A program made the position numbers and the translations under genes. The notes under the pieces are model-generated. The model saw nothing but the letters and a program-made list of their open reading frames with translations. It searched no databases and was not told the DNA's origin. Below, piece by piece: positions 1 through 8,568 of a stretch of DNA of 14,160 nucleotides. The stretch is from Polynucleobacter sp. (GTDB lineage: Bacteria; Pseudomonadota; Gammaproteobacteria; Burkholderiales; Burkholderiaceae): contig JALRCP010000130.1 in assembly GCA_023257325.1 (NCBI GenBank), positions 1-14,160 of the forward strand, in the 5' to 3' direction. How positions within the stretch are numbered: the stretch's first letter is position 1; the number at the start of each line of letters is the position of its first letter.

Positions 1-209
1 CGCAAGCTCAGCGGACCGCCTCAACGCTTGCCTATTTGGGATTGCTCCGAGTGGAGGTTACCGCGTTTCACCGTAACTAAATACGCTCGTCTCTGTGGCC
101 CTATTCCTCACGTCACCGTGGATGGCCGTTAGCCATCACCCCGTCCTATGGAGTCCGGACTTTCCTCTCCCTTGTGAACAAGGCAGCGGTTGCCTTACCG
201 ACTCTGCAA
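1..209 (-). ncRNA. rnpB: RNase P RNA, bacterial class A (3' part cut off by window edge)
   Basis: This is the catalytic RNA of RNase P, which removes 5' leaders from tRNA precursors together with the RnpA protein. On the minus strand it carries the conserved P4-side block GAGGAAAGTCCGGACTCC (150-167). Further on it has the ACAGAGA core and the block that contains GGAGCA and CAAATAGG (31-60). A short hairpin, CCTTG-TTCA-CAAGG (170-183), fits P3. From ACAGAGA to GGTAACCTCC the molecule is much shorter than in Escherichia coli: only a 4-bp hairpin (72-85) stands where P12 is expected, and nothing resembles P13/P14. As I recall, lack of P13/P14 is normal for betaproteobacterial RNase P RNAs. The 5' end near 207-209 is inferred from where the P1 strand (GCAGAGTCGG) begins and from a -10-like element. 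The 3' end, including the other P1 strand, lies outside the window. The gene follows pyrC with almost no gap. Confidence 0.95.
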
Positions 210-213
210 CGCT

Positions 214-219
214 AGTCTA
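214..219 (-). promoter_or_regulatory. Possible -10 element for rnpB, overlapping the pyrC stop codon
   Basis: On the minus strand TAGACT shares four of six bases with TATAAT. It would place transcription start at about 207, exactly where the P1 strand of RNase P RNA begins. No good -35 is seen 16-18 nt upstream (237-242 reads CAGTGG). Since pyrC ends at 217, any dedicated rnpB promoter must lie within the pyrC coding sequence. This is a positional guess only. Confidence 0.25.
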
Positions 220-1269
220 ACCGACTATTGTCCAAGCCACTGTTTCACCCGCACGCAAAGGCACGACTGTGCCAGCACCCATAGGGAAGTCTTCAGGAAT
301 ATCTTGGGTTTGTCGCTTTAATGTCAAACGACCTGTATTTCTGGGAAGTTGATAAAAATCGGGCCCAAAATGACTGGCAAAAGCTTCTAACTTATCTAAA
401 GCATTCGCCGCATCAAATGCTTCAGCATATAAAGGCATGGCGTGCCAAGCCGTGTAGCAACCAGCACAACCACAGGCATTTTCTTTAGTACCCTTGAGAT
501 GAGGGGCGCTATCAGTCCCCAAGAAAAATCTTGAATTGCCCGAAGTCGCCACTCGAACGAGTTCGAGGCGGTGTTCTTCTCTTTTTAAAATCGGTAAGCA
601 GTAGTAATGAGGGCGAACTCCACCGCTAAAAATGGCGTTCCGGTTGAACAGTAAATGTTGAGGTGTGATGGTTGCCGCAATCGCACCCATTCTTTTTGTA
701 TCGGCTGCTTCAACATATTGCGCTGCTTGTTTGGTCGTGATGTGCTCAAAGACAATCTTCAAACCCGGGTGACGTGAACGCAAAGGCTCTAACACTTGCT
801 CAATGAATACAGCCTCACGATCAAATACATCAATCTCAGCGTGTGTCACCTCACCATGAACCAACAATGGCATGCCACAGTCTGACATCGCATCCAATGC
901 AGCCGCACATTTTTGAATATCTGTCACACCTGCATCACTATTGGTGGTCGCCCCAGCTGGGTAAAGCTTAAAACCGACCACGCCCGCTTCTTTGGCTCTC
1001 TTAACCTGCTCAGGGCTGGTGTTATCAGTTAAATACAAGACCATGAGAGGTTCAAAAGCACTCCCCTTGGGCAAGGCTGAAATGATTCGCTGTCTATAAG
1101 CCATCGCCATCTCAGCTGTCGTCACGGGTGGCTTTAAATTAGGCATGATGATGGCCCGCTGAAATTGACTGGCGGTATGCTTTAACAAATCAGGTAAAAA
1201 TTCACCATCTCTGACGTGCAAGTGCCAATCATCGGGTTGGCAAATCTCTAGGATATCGATTGAACTCAT
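217..1269 (-). CDS. pyrC: Dihydroorotase, class II
   Basis: Zinc amidohydrolase that interconverts N-carbamoyl-L-aspartate and L-dihydroorotate, the third step of de novo pyrimidine synthesis, in the cytoplasm. At 350 aa it is the usual length of the class II (E. coli-type) enzyme. The binuclear metal site is complete: HLH at H16/H18, the lysine expected to be carbamylated at K101 (GFKLYPAG), H138 (LLVHGE), H176 (FEHIT) and the catalytic D253 (GTDSAPH). The flexible loop near 265 keeps the cysteine-rich CGCAGC motif typical of this class. The ATG lies 3 nt after the stop of the glycerate kinase gene. A weak GAG element inside the end of that gene is the only Shine-Dalgarno-like sequence, so translation is probably coupled. 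Its own stop lies about 8 nt before the inferred rnpB 5' end. Nothing is missing or truncated. Confidence 0.97.
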   Translation of the reverse strand: MSSIDILEICQPDDWHLHVRDGEFLPDLLKHTASQFQRAIIMPNLKPPVTTAEMAMAYRQRIISALPKGSAFEPLMVLYLTDNTSPEQVKRAKEAGVVGFKLYPAGATTNSDAGVTDIQKCAAALDAMSDCGMPLLVHGEVTHAEIDVFDREAVFIEQVLEPLRSRHPGLKIVFEHITTKQAAQYVEAADTKRMGAIAATITPQHLLFNRNAIFSGGVRPHYYCLPILKREEHRLELVRVATSGNSRFFLGTDSAPHLKGTKENACGCAGCYTAWHAMPLYAEAFDAANALDKLEAFASHFGPDFYQLPRNTGRLTLKRQTQDIPEDFPMGAGTVVPLRAGETVAWTIVG

Positions 1270-1272
1270 TGG

Positions 1273-2607
1273 TTAAGACTCAGTATCTATCAGCAAAATT
1301 CGGAAGTCATTCACATTCGTTAAAGTTGGTCCAGTATGAACTAAAGTGTTCAACTCTTTAAAAAAACCAAAACTATCGTGCTGACTTAAATAATTTTTCA
1401 CAGCTTGCTGCTGGTTTTTCATCAACTCTCTTGACTCTGGGGTAAACCAAGCGCCCGCATTATTTTCACTGCCATCAATGCCATCTGTATCAGCAGCCAA
1501 GGCTGAAAGAGATTTCAAATCTTCTGTGCTGGCATAAAGTGCCAATAAAAATTCACTGCACCGACCTCCACGACCTTTCATACCCGCAGGAATTGTCACG
1601 GTGCACTCGCCCCCTGAGAGCAAAGCAACCGGCTTTTTAAATGGCTGATTGTGTAAATAAATTTCTCTGGCAATTGCGGCTTGCATCAGTGCCACATCTT
1701 TGGCTTCCCCCATAACCGTGTCACCCAAAATGACTGGCTCCACACCTTGTGATCGCACGTAATCTGCGGCAGCCTCAAGACAAGCGTGTGCAGTCGCTAG
1801 CAAGTGGTTATGAATATTTTTAAAGATAGGGTCACCTGCTTTAGGGGTTTCAGGTTTATGACCATTCAATCCTTGCTGTAAATAATTCATAACTGCAGCA
1901 GGGATTTGCCCCTGCAATAAACCAAAATCCTTCAAAATTTGTAAGGCGTCTGCAAACGTTGAATCATCCGGCGCGCAAGGACCACTAGCAATACTGGATG
2001 GGTGATCGCCAGTGACATCAGAGATCAAAAAGGCATCGACCTTTGCTCCACGCTTGGCTGCCTCTCGGGCCATGTGACCACCTAGAATGGCAGATAAATG
2101 TTTGCGCACAACATTCATTTGACCAATTGGGGCCCCTGACATCAATAAGGCTTGTGTGGTGGCCCTTAAATCTTCAATCGTTAATCCCTCTGCCGGAAGT
2201 GTCAACAAACTAGAACCACCTCCAGAAATCAAAGCAATCAATTGATCTCCTGGCTGCAACGTTTTAATGAGTTCTAGCGTTTCTTGAGCGCCCCGCATAC
2301 CGGCATCATCTGGTACTGGATGCCCTGCCTCAATCACTCGAATAGATTGCGTAGGTAAACCATGTCCATAACGCGTGATGACCATGCCCTCTAAAGTAGC
2401 TTGAGGCCATTCAGTTTTTGCATAAGTTTCTAGAGCTAAAGCCATCGAAGCAGCTGCTTTGCCAGCCCCCAAAACCAGACAACGTCCTTTTAAGGGCTGA
2501 GGGAATACTTGCTTTAAGCCAGACGGCAAAATGACTTGAGGATCAGCTGTTTTCAAAGCACTTGAAAAAGCTTTTTGCAAAAAGTCCGATGTGTTTTTTA
2601 GAGCCAT
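1273..2607 (-). CDS. Glycerate 2-kinase, MOFRL/DUF4147 family (GckA/TtuD-like)
   Basis: Predicted ATP-dependent kinase that converts D-glycerate to 2-phosphoglycerate, linking glyoxylate, hydroxypyruvate or tartrate breakdown to lower glycolysis. At 444 aa it is near the family's usual length. The N-terminal DUF4147 domain (about 10-250) has a glycine-rich GAGKAAASM (47-55, with K50 a likely active-site lysine) and SGGGSSL (128-134). The C-terminal MOFRL domain (about 325-440) has SGGECTV (331-337), GRGGRCSEF (345-353), DTDGIDGSE (373-381) and a GPT-TNVND element near the end. Older annotations call this family hydroxypyruvate reductase (TtuD), but family biochemistry supports the kinase. No tartronate-semialdehyde reductase or other glycerate-pathway gene is visible nearby, so the source of its substrate is unknown. 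The gene starts 9 nt after the Atm1-type exporter stops and has no clear Shine-Dalgarno sequence. Confidence 0.9.
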   Translation of the reverse strand: MALKNTSDFLQKAFSSALKTADPQVILPSGLKQVFPQPLKGRCLVLGAGKAAASMALALETYAKTEWPQATLEGMVITRYGHGLPTQSIRVIEAGHPVPDDAGMRGAQETLELIKTLQPGDQLIALISGGGSSLLTLPAEGLTIEDLRATTQALLMSGAPIGQMNVVRKHLSAILGGHMAREAAKRGAKVDAFLISDVTGDHPSSIASGPCAPDDSTFADALQILKDFGLLQGQIPAAVMNYLQQGLNGHKPETPKAGDPIFKNIHNHLLATAHACLEAAADYVRSQGVEPVILGDTVMGEAKDVALMQAAIAREIYLHNQPFKKPVALLSGGECTVTIPAGMKGRGGRCSEFLLALYASTEDLKSLSALAADTDGIDGSENNAGAWFTPESRELMKNQQQAVKNYLSQHDSFGFFKELNTLVHTGPTLTNVNDFRILLIDTES

Positions 2608-2616
2608 ACTTAGATA

Positions 2617-4431
2617 TTAGCTGATTTGAGATTGTTGAACTTGCCACATATCCCAATATCGTCCTTTTAGGGCAAGAAGCTCCTCATGAGTGCCCTTTTC
2701 AATAATTGAACCCTCATCCATGACCAAAATCTGATCAGCGTAAATAATGGTTGATAGGCGATGGGCAATAATAAGTGTGGATCGATTTTGCGCTAAAGCC
2801 ATCAATTCTTTTTGAATGGCTCGCTCCGTTTCAGAATCTAAAGCAGAGGTGGCTTCATCAAAAATTAAAAAGGCAGGATTTTTCAGTAGCGTTCTAGCAA
2901 TTGCCACACGTTGCTTCTCACCACCTGATAGTTTCAATCCTCGCTCTCCCACCGCTGATGCATAACCTTGTGGCAAGGAAACAATAAAGTCATGAATTTG
3001 GGCTGCACGGGCTGCCGCCTCAATCTCTTCTTGAGAGGCTCCTGGCTTGCCATAAGCAATGTTATAGGCAATCGTGTCATTGAATAAGACAGTGTCTTGT
3101 GGAACGATACCGATTGAAGCTCTCAAACTTTTTTGTGTCACCTGATTGATATTTTGCTGATCAAAAGAAATCGCACCACCCGTCACCTCATAAAAGCGGA
3201 ACAACAACCTCGCTAAAGTACTCTTACCGGCACCACTGTGACCCACCACGGCAGTTGTTTTGCCCGGCAAGATTTCAAAATCAATATTTTTTAATATTTG
3301 ACGATTCGCTTCATACGAAAAAGAGACATTCTCAAACTGAACATGAGGCCCCTTTGATGGGTCAGTAATGACTAATTCTTGGGCATATGAATGATCAGCA
3401 ATTTCTTGATCAGTTCCTAACAATTTAAACATGCGATCCATGTCTGTTAATGCCTGCTTAATCTCTCGGTAAATCACACCCAAGAAATTCAGCGGTATAT
3501 ATAACTGAATCATTAATACGTTGACTAAAACCAAATCACCCAAAGTCATTGAACCATTCGCAACCCCAACTGTGGCTTGCCACAAGATCAAGATCAAACC
3601 AAGTGCAATGATGGTTTGCTGACCAACGTTTAAAACGGCCAAAGAACGTTGCGACTGAATCGCAGCCTCACGATATCTACGCAAGTTCTCATCGTAGCGA
3701 CGCGATTCATACGTTTCATTGCCAAAATATTTAACTGTCTCAAAATTGATTAATGAATCAATGGCCCGTTGATTGGCTTTGGAATCTAATTCATTCATTT
3801 TTTTGCGGTACTGAGTTCGCCACTCTGTCACCACAATCGTAAAAATGACATACAAGACCAAAGCAACCAAGGTAATAATTGCAAACCAATAGTTGTATAC
3901 CCAAATGAAATAGCCCAGTACCAAAGTTAGCTCAACGATTGTCGGCAATATGCTGTAGAGCGAATAAGAAATTAAGGACTGTATTCCTCGGGTTCCTCGC
4001 TCAATATCTCGCGTCATACCACCCGTTTGTCTTGATAAATGAAATCTCAAGGACAACCCATGCAAATGCTCAAAAACTTGCAAGGCCAAAGTTCTCACGG
4101 CACTTTCAGTGACTCTTGAAAATATTAATTCACGCATTTCCGTGAATAAAGATGCAGACAATCTAAGCAATCCATAGGCCACGATTAAGGCCATTGGTAC
4201 AACCACCAGAGCTTGCGCCTCTGACGGCACATCCATGGCATCAATCATTTTTTTTAATAAGATGGGCACACCCAAATTGGCCACTTTGGCGGCAATCAAA
4301 CAAGACAAAGCAAGAATGACGCGCCCTTTAAAGGTCCACAAATAGGGCAATAAATTGGCAATCACCTTCCAATCACTGCTTTTAGAGGCAGTCTGACTGT
4401 TTTGCGACTCTTGATTCAACATGTGTCTCAT
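2617..4431 (-). CDS. Atm1-type ABC exporter (fused membrane and ATPase domains)
   Basis: Inner-membrane half-transporter, expected to work as a homodimer and to export glutathione-linked compounds such as glutathione polysulfide or metal-glutathione conjugates. About six membrane helices fall within residues 35-320. The ATPase domain has Q445, Walker A GHSGAGKST (397-405), signature LSGGEKQR (501-508), Walker B FLIFDE (521-526) and H557. Phrases typical of the Atm1 group rather than MsbA are LSLRFHLSRQTGG (126-138) and DSLINFETVKYFGNE (225-239). As I recall, the Novosphingobium Atm1 glutathione site uses R206, R210, N269, Q272 and R323. Here R205, R209, N268, Q271 and R322 stand at the same places with an offset of one. 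The first ATG has a weak AGAAGA upstream; the ATG at codon 4 is an alternative start. It lies 22 nt after the cardiolipin synthase gene. Confidence 0.9.
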   Translation of the reverse strand: MRHMLNQESQNSQTASKSSDWKVIANLLPYLWTFKGRVILALSCLIAAKVANLGVPILLKKMIDAMDVPSEAQALVVVPMALIVAYGLLRLSASLFTEMRELIFSRVTESAVRTLALQVFEHLHGLSLRFHLSRQTGGMTRDIERGTRGIQSLISYSLYSILPTIVELTLVLGYFIWVYNYWFAIITLVALVLYVIFTIVVTEWRTQYRKKMNELDSKANQRAIDSLINFETVKYFGNETYESRRYDENLRRYREAAIQSQRSLAVLNVGQQTIIALGLILILWQATVGVANGSMTLGDLVLVNVLMIQLYIPLNFLGVIYREIKQALTDMDRMFKLLGTDQEIADHSYAQELVITDPSKGPHVQFENVSFSYEANRQILKNIDFEILPGKTTAVVGHSGAGKSTLARLLFRFYEVTGGAISFDQQNINQVTQKSLRASIGIVPQDTVLFNDTIAYNIAYGKPGASQEEIEAAARAAQIHDFIVSLPQGYASAVGERGLKLSGGEKQRVAIARTLLKNPAFLIFDEATSALDSETERAIQKELMALAQNRSTLIIAHRLSTIIYADQILVMDEGSIIEKGTHEELLALKGRYWDMWQVQQSQIS

Positions 4432-4453
4432 GATTTTTTCTTCTAATTAATCA

Positions 4454-5668
4454 TCAATCATTCAAATTGGGCATATCTTTATCTCGAGTACCTACCGTGA
4501 GGAAAATCAAGAGTAAGCGCACAAATCCATAGCTGACCCAATTAAATGCTTTGGCAATGAGCGGTCTTTGCGAATAGAGATCAGAATCGACTTTAATTCC
4601 TTTCTCTAATGCTTGGTCTTCTATTTTCCATCTAATTTCTTTCACCACAGGATGATTTCTAATCACCAAGTTTGCTTCATGATTTAAAAGAAATGACAAA
4701 TGGTCACAATTGGAAGATCCCAAAGTTGCCCACCTTCGATCAACCACCATGGCCTTGGCATGAAGCAAGCCCAATGGGTACTCATAAATATTGATATTGG
4801 CTGCTAAAAATTGGCCATACAAACTAGGCACAGACCAATTCAATACTTTGAATTCATCTCTCCCCAGAAGCAAATTAACAACAACACCTCGCTCCGCAGC
4901 TCTGATAAGTGCTTTTCTAAAACGCCGCCCCGGCATGAAATATGGGGTAACTAGCCATATTTCCTCTCTTGATTGCCCAATGGCTTTCAGATAGGCGCGC
5001 TCAATATCGCGGCGATGATGCAAGTTATCTCTGGCAATAAACGCCAAGCTGGCTTTTTGGCCATGACGAATACCTAGAAAGTGACTGGTACTCCAGGGTA
5101 ATTCTTGATCAAGAATTCGCTTGAGGATATTGCGAGGATGAAGTGCATTAGGTTGCATCCTTTGCCATTGTCTTAAAAAAGTGGCGTGCACTTTTTCTAC
5201 AATTTTCCCAGTCGCTTTTAACGACAGGTCCCATCTCAAGCCGCTTAATTTTTCACCATCAGCAGTTTGGTTATCAGCACAAATATTAATTCCGCCAACA
5301 AAAGTCTCAACTTCATCAACCACGACTAATTTACGATGAGTTCTCGAAAAGCCAAAGCGCCCAAACCATGCAGGGTTGTAATGCACCAGCTGTACACCTG
5401 AGTCATAAAATTGCTGCTCAAACACGAATGGATTTGAGCCAAGCCAATCAATAATCACTTTGACATCCAAGCCTCTTAAAGCGGCTGAAATCAATAACTC
5501 AGCAACACGCTTAGCCTGATCATCTGAAGAAAAGATATATGTTTCAAGATATATCGACTTTTTAGCGTTGGCGAGTGAGGCTTCTAATGTGGAAAAATAG
5601 TTTTTCCCACCCTCTAATAATTCAAGGTTATCAATCGCTTGCCAACGATCTTTTCTTAATAAAGACAT
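4454..5668 (-). CDS. clsB: Cardiolipin synthase, ClsB-like phospholipase D family
   Basis: Predicted membrane-associated enzyme that joins phosphatidyl groups to make cardiolipin, by a two-histidine phospholipase D mechanism. Both HKD motifs are intact: H111-K113-D118 (HRKLVVVD), followed by GGIN (125-128), and H303-K305-D310 (HAKAMVVD), followed by GSSN (317-320). There is no pair of N-terminal membrane helices as in ClsA, and the 404 aa length is close to E. coli ClsB (YbhO), hence the symbol. A hydrophobic stretch at about 377-392 may anchor the C-terminus. Without biochemistry, phosphatidylglycerol versus phosphatidylethanolamine as donor cannot be told. The gene ends in two in-frame TGA stops in a row (4451-4456). 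It starts 9 nt after the nudB stop with no strong Shine-Dalgarno sequence, which fits operon translation. Confidence 0.88.
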   Translation of the reverse strand: MSLLRKDRWQAIDNLELLEGGKNYFSTLEASLANAKKSIYLETYIFSSDDQAKRVAELLISAALRGLDVKVIIDWLGSNPFVFEQQFYDSGVQLVHYNPAWFGRFGFSRTHRKLVVVDEVETFVGGINICADNQTADGEKLSGLRWDLSLKATGKIVEKVHATFLRQWQRMQPNALHPRNILKRILDQELPWSTSHFLGIRHGQKASLAFIARDNLHHRRDIERAYLKAIGQSREEIWLVTPYFMPGRRFRKALIRAAERGVVVNLLLGRDEFKVLNWSVPSLYGQFLAANINIYEYPLGLLHAKAMVVDRRWATLGSSNCDHLSFLLNHEANLVIRNHPVVKEIRWKIEDQALEKGIKVDSDLYSQRPLIAKAFNWVSYGFVRLLLIFLTVGTRDKDMPNLND

Positions 5669-5677
5669 GACTTCATT

Positions 5678-6118
5678 CTAATCAGAATTGAGTCTTAAGA
5701 TGGCCTCTCGATTACTGGGAGAAAAACACAATTGAGCGGCAAGCTCCGCGGGTTCCCAACGATAAGATAAGTGCTCTCTGGGTGCTAAATGAATGGGGCT
5801 ATTACTAGGAACACAAACCTTGAACCAATGCTCTCTATTTGAAACAACTCCTGGCGGATAACGATGACGCCATTCTGGGTAAATTTCATACTCAATTGCA
5901 TGACTCATAGAAACCAAAGAGTTTGGCTGAAGGCATTTCACATCAATGCCAGTTTCTTCAAACAACTCTCTTGCCGCAGCTTCAATGAGAGGCTCATTGA
6001 CATCATCTAAGCTACCCGTTACGGATTGCCAATAGCCTGGATGATCGGCGCGTTCTAGCAACAACACCTCGTTGCTAGCCGTGTAAATGACGACTAGTAC
6101 CGAGATAGGAATTTTCAT
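5678..6118 (-). CDS. nudB: Dihydroneopterin triphosphate diphosphatase, Nudix family
   Basis: Nudix hydrolase predicted to remove pyrophosphate from 7,8-dihydroneopterin triphosphate, an early folate-synthesis step in the cytoplasm. At 146 aa it matches NudB. The Nudix helix is at residues 35-58, with the metal-binding core RELFEETGI (50-58) intact. Counted from the first glycine, the box has one residue more than the textbook pattern GX5EX7REUXEEXGU: E42 sits after six residues rather than five. I recall the same spacing in other betaproteobacterial NudB proteins, so this looks like a lineage feature rather than damage. The position directly after aspS, as in E. coli, supports the NudB call over a generic Nudix enzyme. 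Its ATG overlaps the aspS stop as ATGA and has no Shine-Dalgarno sequence, so translation is probably coupled to aspS. Confidence 0.9.
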   Translation of the reverse strand: MKIPISVLVVIYTASNEVLLLERADHPGYWQSVTGSLDDVNEPLIEAAARELFEETGIDVKCLQPNSLVSMSHAIEYEIYPEWRHRYPPGVVSNREHWFKVCVPSNSPIHLAPREHLSYRWEPAELAAQLCFSPSNREAILRLNSD

Positions 6119-7914
6119 GCGGGCATTTGAGTATTGCGTAAACGAATGTGTAACTCACGTAATTGCTTTTCATCCACAGGACTTGGCGCTTGCGTTAACA
6201 AACACTGAGCTCTTTGGGTTTTAGGGAATGCAATCACATCACGAATTGACTCTGCGCCAGTCATCATCGTCACAATACGATCCAAACCAAATGCAATACC
6301 ACCATGAGGAGGAGCACCATATTGAAGAGCATCTAATAAGAAACCAAATTTTGCTTGAGCTTCTTCAGGACCAATCTTCAAAGCGCGGAATACCTGACTC
6401 TGAACAGATTCTTTATGGATACGAACTGAACCACCACCAATTTCCCAACCGTTCAAAACCATGTCATAAGCTTTTGCCAAACACTTACCAGGATCAGTTT
6501 CTAAATAATTGAGGTGTTCATCCTTGGGACTTGTGAACGGATGGTGGCAAGCAACCCAACGAGCCGCATCCTCATCATATTCAAACATAGGAAAGTCAAC
6601 AACCCACATTGGCTTCCAAACTTGCTCCATTAAGCCATTCTCTTTAGCCCAGGCAGAGTGACCGATTTTCAAACGCAAGGCGCCAATCGCATCATTAACA
6701 ACTTTTGCCTTATCAGCACCGAAGAAAATAATGTCGCCATCTTTAGTGCCTGTTCTCTTTAGAATTTCAGTAATGGCTGCATCGTGTAAATTTTTAACAA
6801 TCGGGGACTGCAGGCCATCACGACCTTTGGCTAGTTCATTAACCTTAATCCAGGCTAGTCCTTTGGCCCCATAAATGGCAACAAATTGAGTGTAATCATC
6901 AATATCGCTACGACTAATTACAGCGCCGCCAGGAACACGTAAACCTACTACCCGACCATTCTCTTGATTTGCAGGTCCTGAAAACACTTTAAAGTCCACA
7001 TCCTTCATCACATCCGTTAATTCAGTGAACTCCAACTTCACACGAAGATCAGGCTTATCAGAACCAAAACGTGCCATAGCCTCTGAATATGCCATCACTG
7101 GGAAAGGATTGGCTAGTTCAACATTCATCACTGTTTTGAAAATATGGCGCACCATATTCTCAAACAAATCACGAATCTCATATTCGTCCAAGAATGCTGT
7201 TTCACAGTCGATTTGAGTAAATTCAGGTTGACGATCGGCTCTCAAATCTTCATCACGAAAACACTTCGTGATTTGGTAGTAACGATCAAAACCTGCGACC
7301 ATCAATAATTGCTTAAACAACTGTGGAGATTGAGGTAAAGCAAAGAACTGACCATCATGAACTCGAGAAGGAACCAAATAGTCACGCGCCCCTTCAGGGG
7401 TACTCTTGGTCAACATCGGAGTTTCAATATCAATGAACCCAGCTTGATCAAGATACTTTCTAGTTTCAATTGCTACGTTATAGCGCAAACGCAAATTCTT
7501 TTGCATTTGTGGACGACGCAAATCTAGGACACGGTGAGTTAAACGAGTTGTTTCAGAAAGATTGTCATCTTCCAAATGGAATGGCGGGGTTACAGATGCG
7601 TTGAGAATATTTAATTCATGACATAACAATTCAACTTTGCCACTTGCCAAATCATTGTTTTCTGTACCTGCAGGACGCGCACGCACCAAACCTTTGATCT
7701 GCACACAAAACTCATTGCGTACTTGCTCGGCTACAGAGAACATTTCTTTGCGGTCTGGATCACAAACCACTTGAACAAATCCGTCGCGATCTCTTAAATC
7801 AATAAAAATTACGCCACCATGATCACGGCGACGATTAACCCAACCTGCTAAGGTAACTTGTTGTCCAATTAAAGACTCTGTGACTTGGCCACATTGATGG
7901 CTACGCATTGACAT
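6115..7914 (-). CDS. aspS: Aspartyl-tRNA synthetase, predicted non-discriminating Asp/Asn type
   Basis: Class II synthetase that charges aspartate onto tRNA-Asp. At 599 aa it is the usual bacterial length. Domains in order: anticodon-binding OB fold (about 1-105), catalytic domain with motif 2 [11 protein letters not shown] (219-229), the inserted bacterial GAD domain (about 290-410), and motif 3 GLDRIV (543-548). Residues H32 (RRRDHGG) and G83 (PAGTEN) match the pair reported in Pseudomonas aeruginosa AspRS (about H31 and G82) that permits tRNA-Asn recognition. The enzyme therefore probably also makes Asp-tRNA-Asn for conversion by GatCAB; discriminating enzymes such as E. coli have leucine at the first place. 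The first of two ATGs (codons 1 and 3) is chosen because betaproteobacterial AspRS commonly begins MSMR. A strong AGGAAG lies upstream. The gene follows the DUF502 gene and overlaps nudB. Confidence 0.97.
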   Translation of the reverse strand: MSMRSHQCGQVTESLIGQQVTLAGWVNRRRDHGGVIFIDLRDRDGFVQVVCDPDRKEMFSVAEQVRNEFCVQIKGLVRARPAGTENNDLASGKVELLCHELNILNASVTPPFHLEDDNLSETTRLTHRVLDLRRPQMQKNLRLRYNVAIETRKYLDQAGFIDIETPMLTKSTPEGARDYLVPSRVHDGQFFALPQSPQLFKQLLMVAGFDRYYQITKCFRDEDLRADRQPEFTQIDCETAFLDEYEIRDLFENMVRHIFKTVMNVELANPFPVMAYSEAMARFGSDKPDLRVKLEFTELTDVMKDVDFKVFSGPANQENGRVVGLRVPGGAVISRSDIDDYTQFVAIYGAKGLAWIKVNELAKGRDGLQSPIVKNLHDAAITEILKRTGTKDGDIIFFGADKAKVVNDAIGALRLKIGHSAWAKENGLMEQVWKPMWVVDFPMFEYDEDAARWVACHHPFTSPKDEHLNYLETDPGKCLAKAYDMVLNGWEIGGGSVRIHKESVQSQVFRALKIGPEEAQAKFGFLLDALQYGAPPHGGIAFGLDRIVTMMTGAESIRDVIAFPKTQRAQCLLTQAPSPVDEKQLRELHIRLRNTQMPA

Positions 7915-7918
7915 AAAA

Positions 7919-7924
7919 CTTCCT
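7919..7924 (-). promoter_or_regulatory. Ribosome binding site of aspS
   Basis: AGGAAG on the minus strand, 4 nt before the first ATG and 10 nt before the ATG at codon 3. It begins in the TAG stop codon of the upstream DUF502 gene, so ribosomes ending there are placed to restart on aspS. It is one of the few clear Shine-Dalgarno sequences in the window. Confidence 0.7.
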
Positions 7925-8558
7925 ACTTTGCTGATGGGACTGAATGATTTAAAGGAGGTACTGAGCCCATTGAAACAATATGTTTTAGAGCTTCTTCAAC
8001 ACCCATATCAAGCTCAATGATGTCCGCGCGCGGAACAATCATAAAAAAACCTGACGTTGGATTGGGTGTGGTTGGTAAGAACACATTCACGTGTTCGCCA
8101 TTAAGTTTTTTTGAAACTTCATCGGCAGGTGTACCCGTTAAAAATGCAATGGTCCATGACCCATTTCTTGGATACGGAATTAAAACTGCCTTTCTAAATG
8201 CATTGCCTTTGCTTGAAAAAAGAGTTCCTGATACCTGTTTAACGCTGGAATAAATCGATTTAACAATCGGAATCCGCACAATGATTTGATCCCACCATCG
8301 AATCCACCATTGGCCAGCAAAATTAGCTGCAAACACTCCTGTGATCAGAATAATGCCAACCACAATCAAGATTCCTACCCCTGGTAAGTTTCTAAAAGAC
8401 TGTAAGGCAGGCTTTTGATCCATTGGCATCACAGCCAATAAAGCTGACATCACTGAACCGAACACACCGTCCAAAACAGATAGGCCCCAAGTAATCACCC
8501 AAATGGTGATTGCCAAAGGAGTCCAAACTAAGATGCCAGCAATAAAATATTTTTTCAT
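7923..8558 (-). CDS. DUF502 family inner-membrane protein
   Basis: Membrane protein of unknown function. Of its 211 aa, two hydrophobic segments are clear: about 5-27 and 60-82. A soluble C-terminal half follows, so both membrane spans lie near the N-terminus. Conserved features of the family, as I recall them, are visible: the phrase [13 protein letters not shown] (102-114) soon after the second helix and [11 protein letters not shown] (162-172). The last 15 residues are polar and look disordered. It sits between ubiB (21 nt gap) and aspS (8 nt gap), an arrangement I recall from other Burkholderiales. No catalytic motif is seen, and I would not assign a reaction. The start is the ATG at 8558. 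No purine-rich Shine-Dalgarno precedes it, but the short gap upstream contains a perfect TATAAT, noted separately. Confidence 0.88.
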   Translation of the reverse strand: MKKYFIAGILVWTPLAITIWVITWGLSVLDGVFGSVMSALLAVMPMDQKPALQSFRNLPGVGILIVVGIILITGVFAANFAGQWWIRWWDQIIVRIPIVKSIYSSVKQVSGTLFSSKGNAFRKAVLIPYPRNGSWTIAFLTGTPADEVSKKLNGEHVNVFLPTTPNPTSGFFMIVPRADIIELDMGVEEALKHIVSMGSVPPLNHSVPSAK

Positions 8559-8568
8559 GGAGCTTGAA

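Noticed and set aside
4432..4453. AT-rich gap between clsB and the ABC exporter, considered as a promoter
   Set aside because: It is only 22 nt long, and no -10/-35 pair with proper spacing is visible.
6228..6512. Plus-strand open frame of 94 codons
   Set aside because: It lies wholly inside aspS on the other strand, has a His/Gln/Leu-rich composition typical of an antisense shadow and no ribosome binding site.
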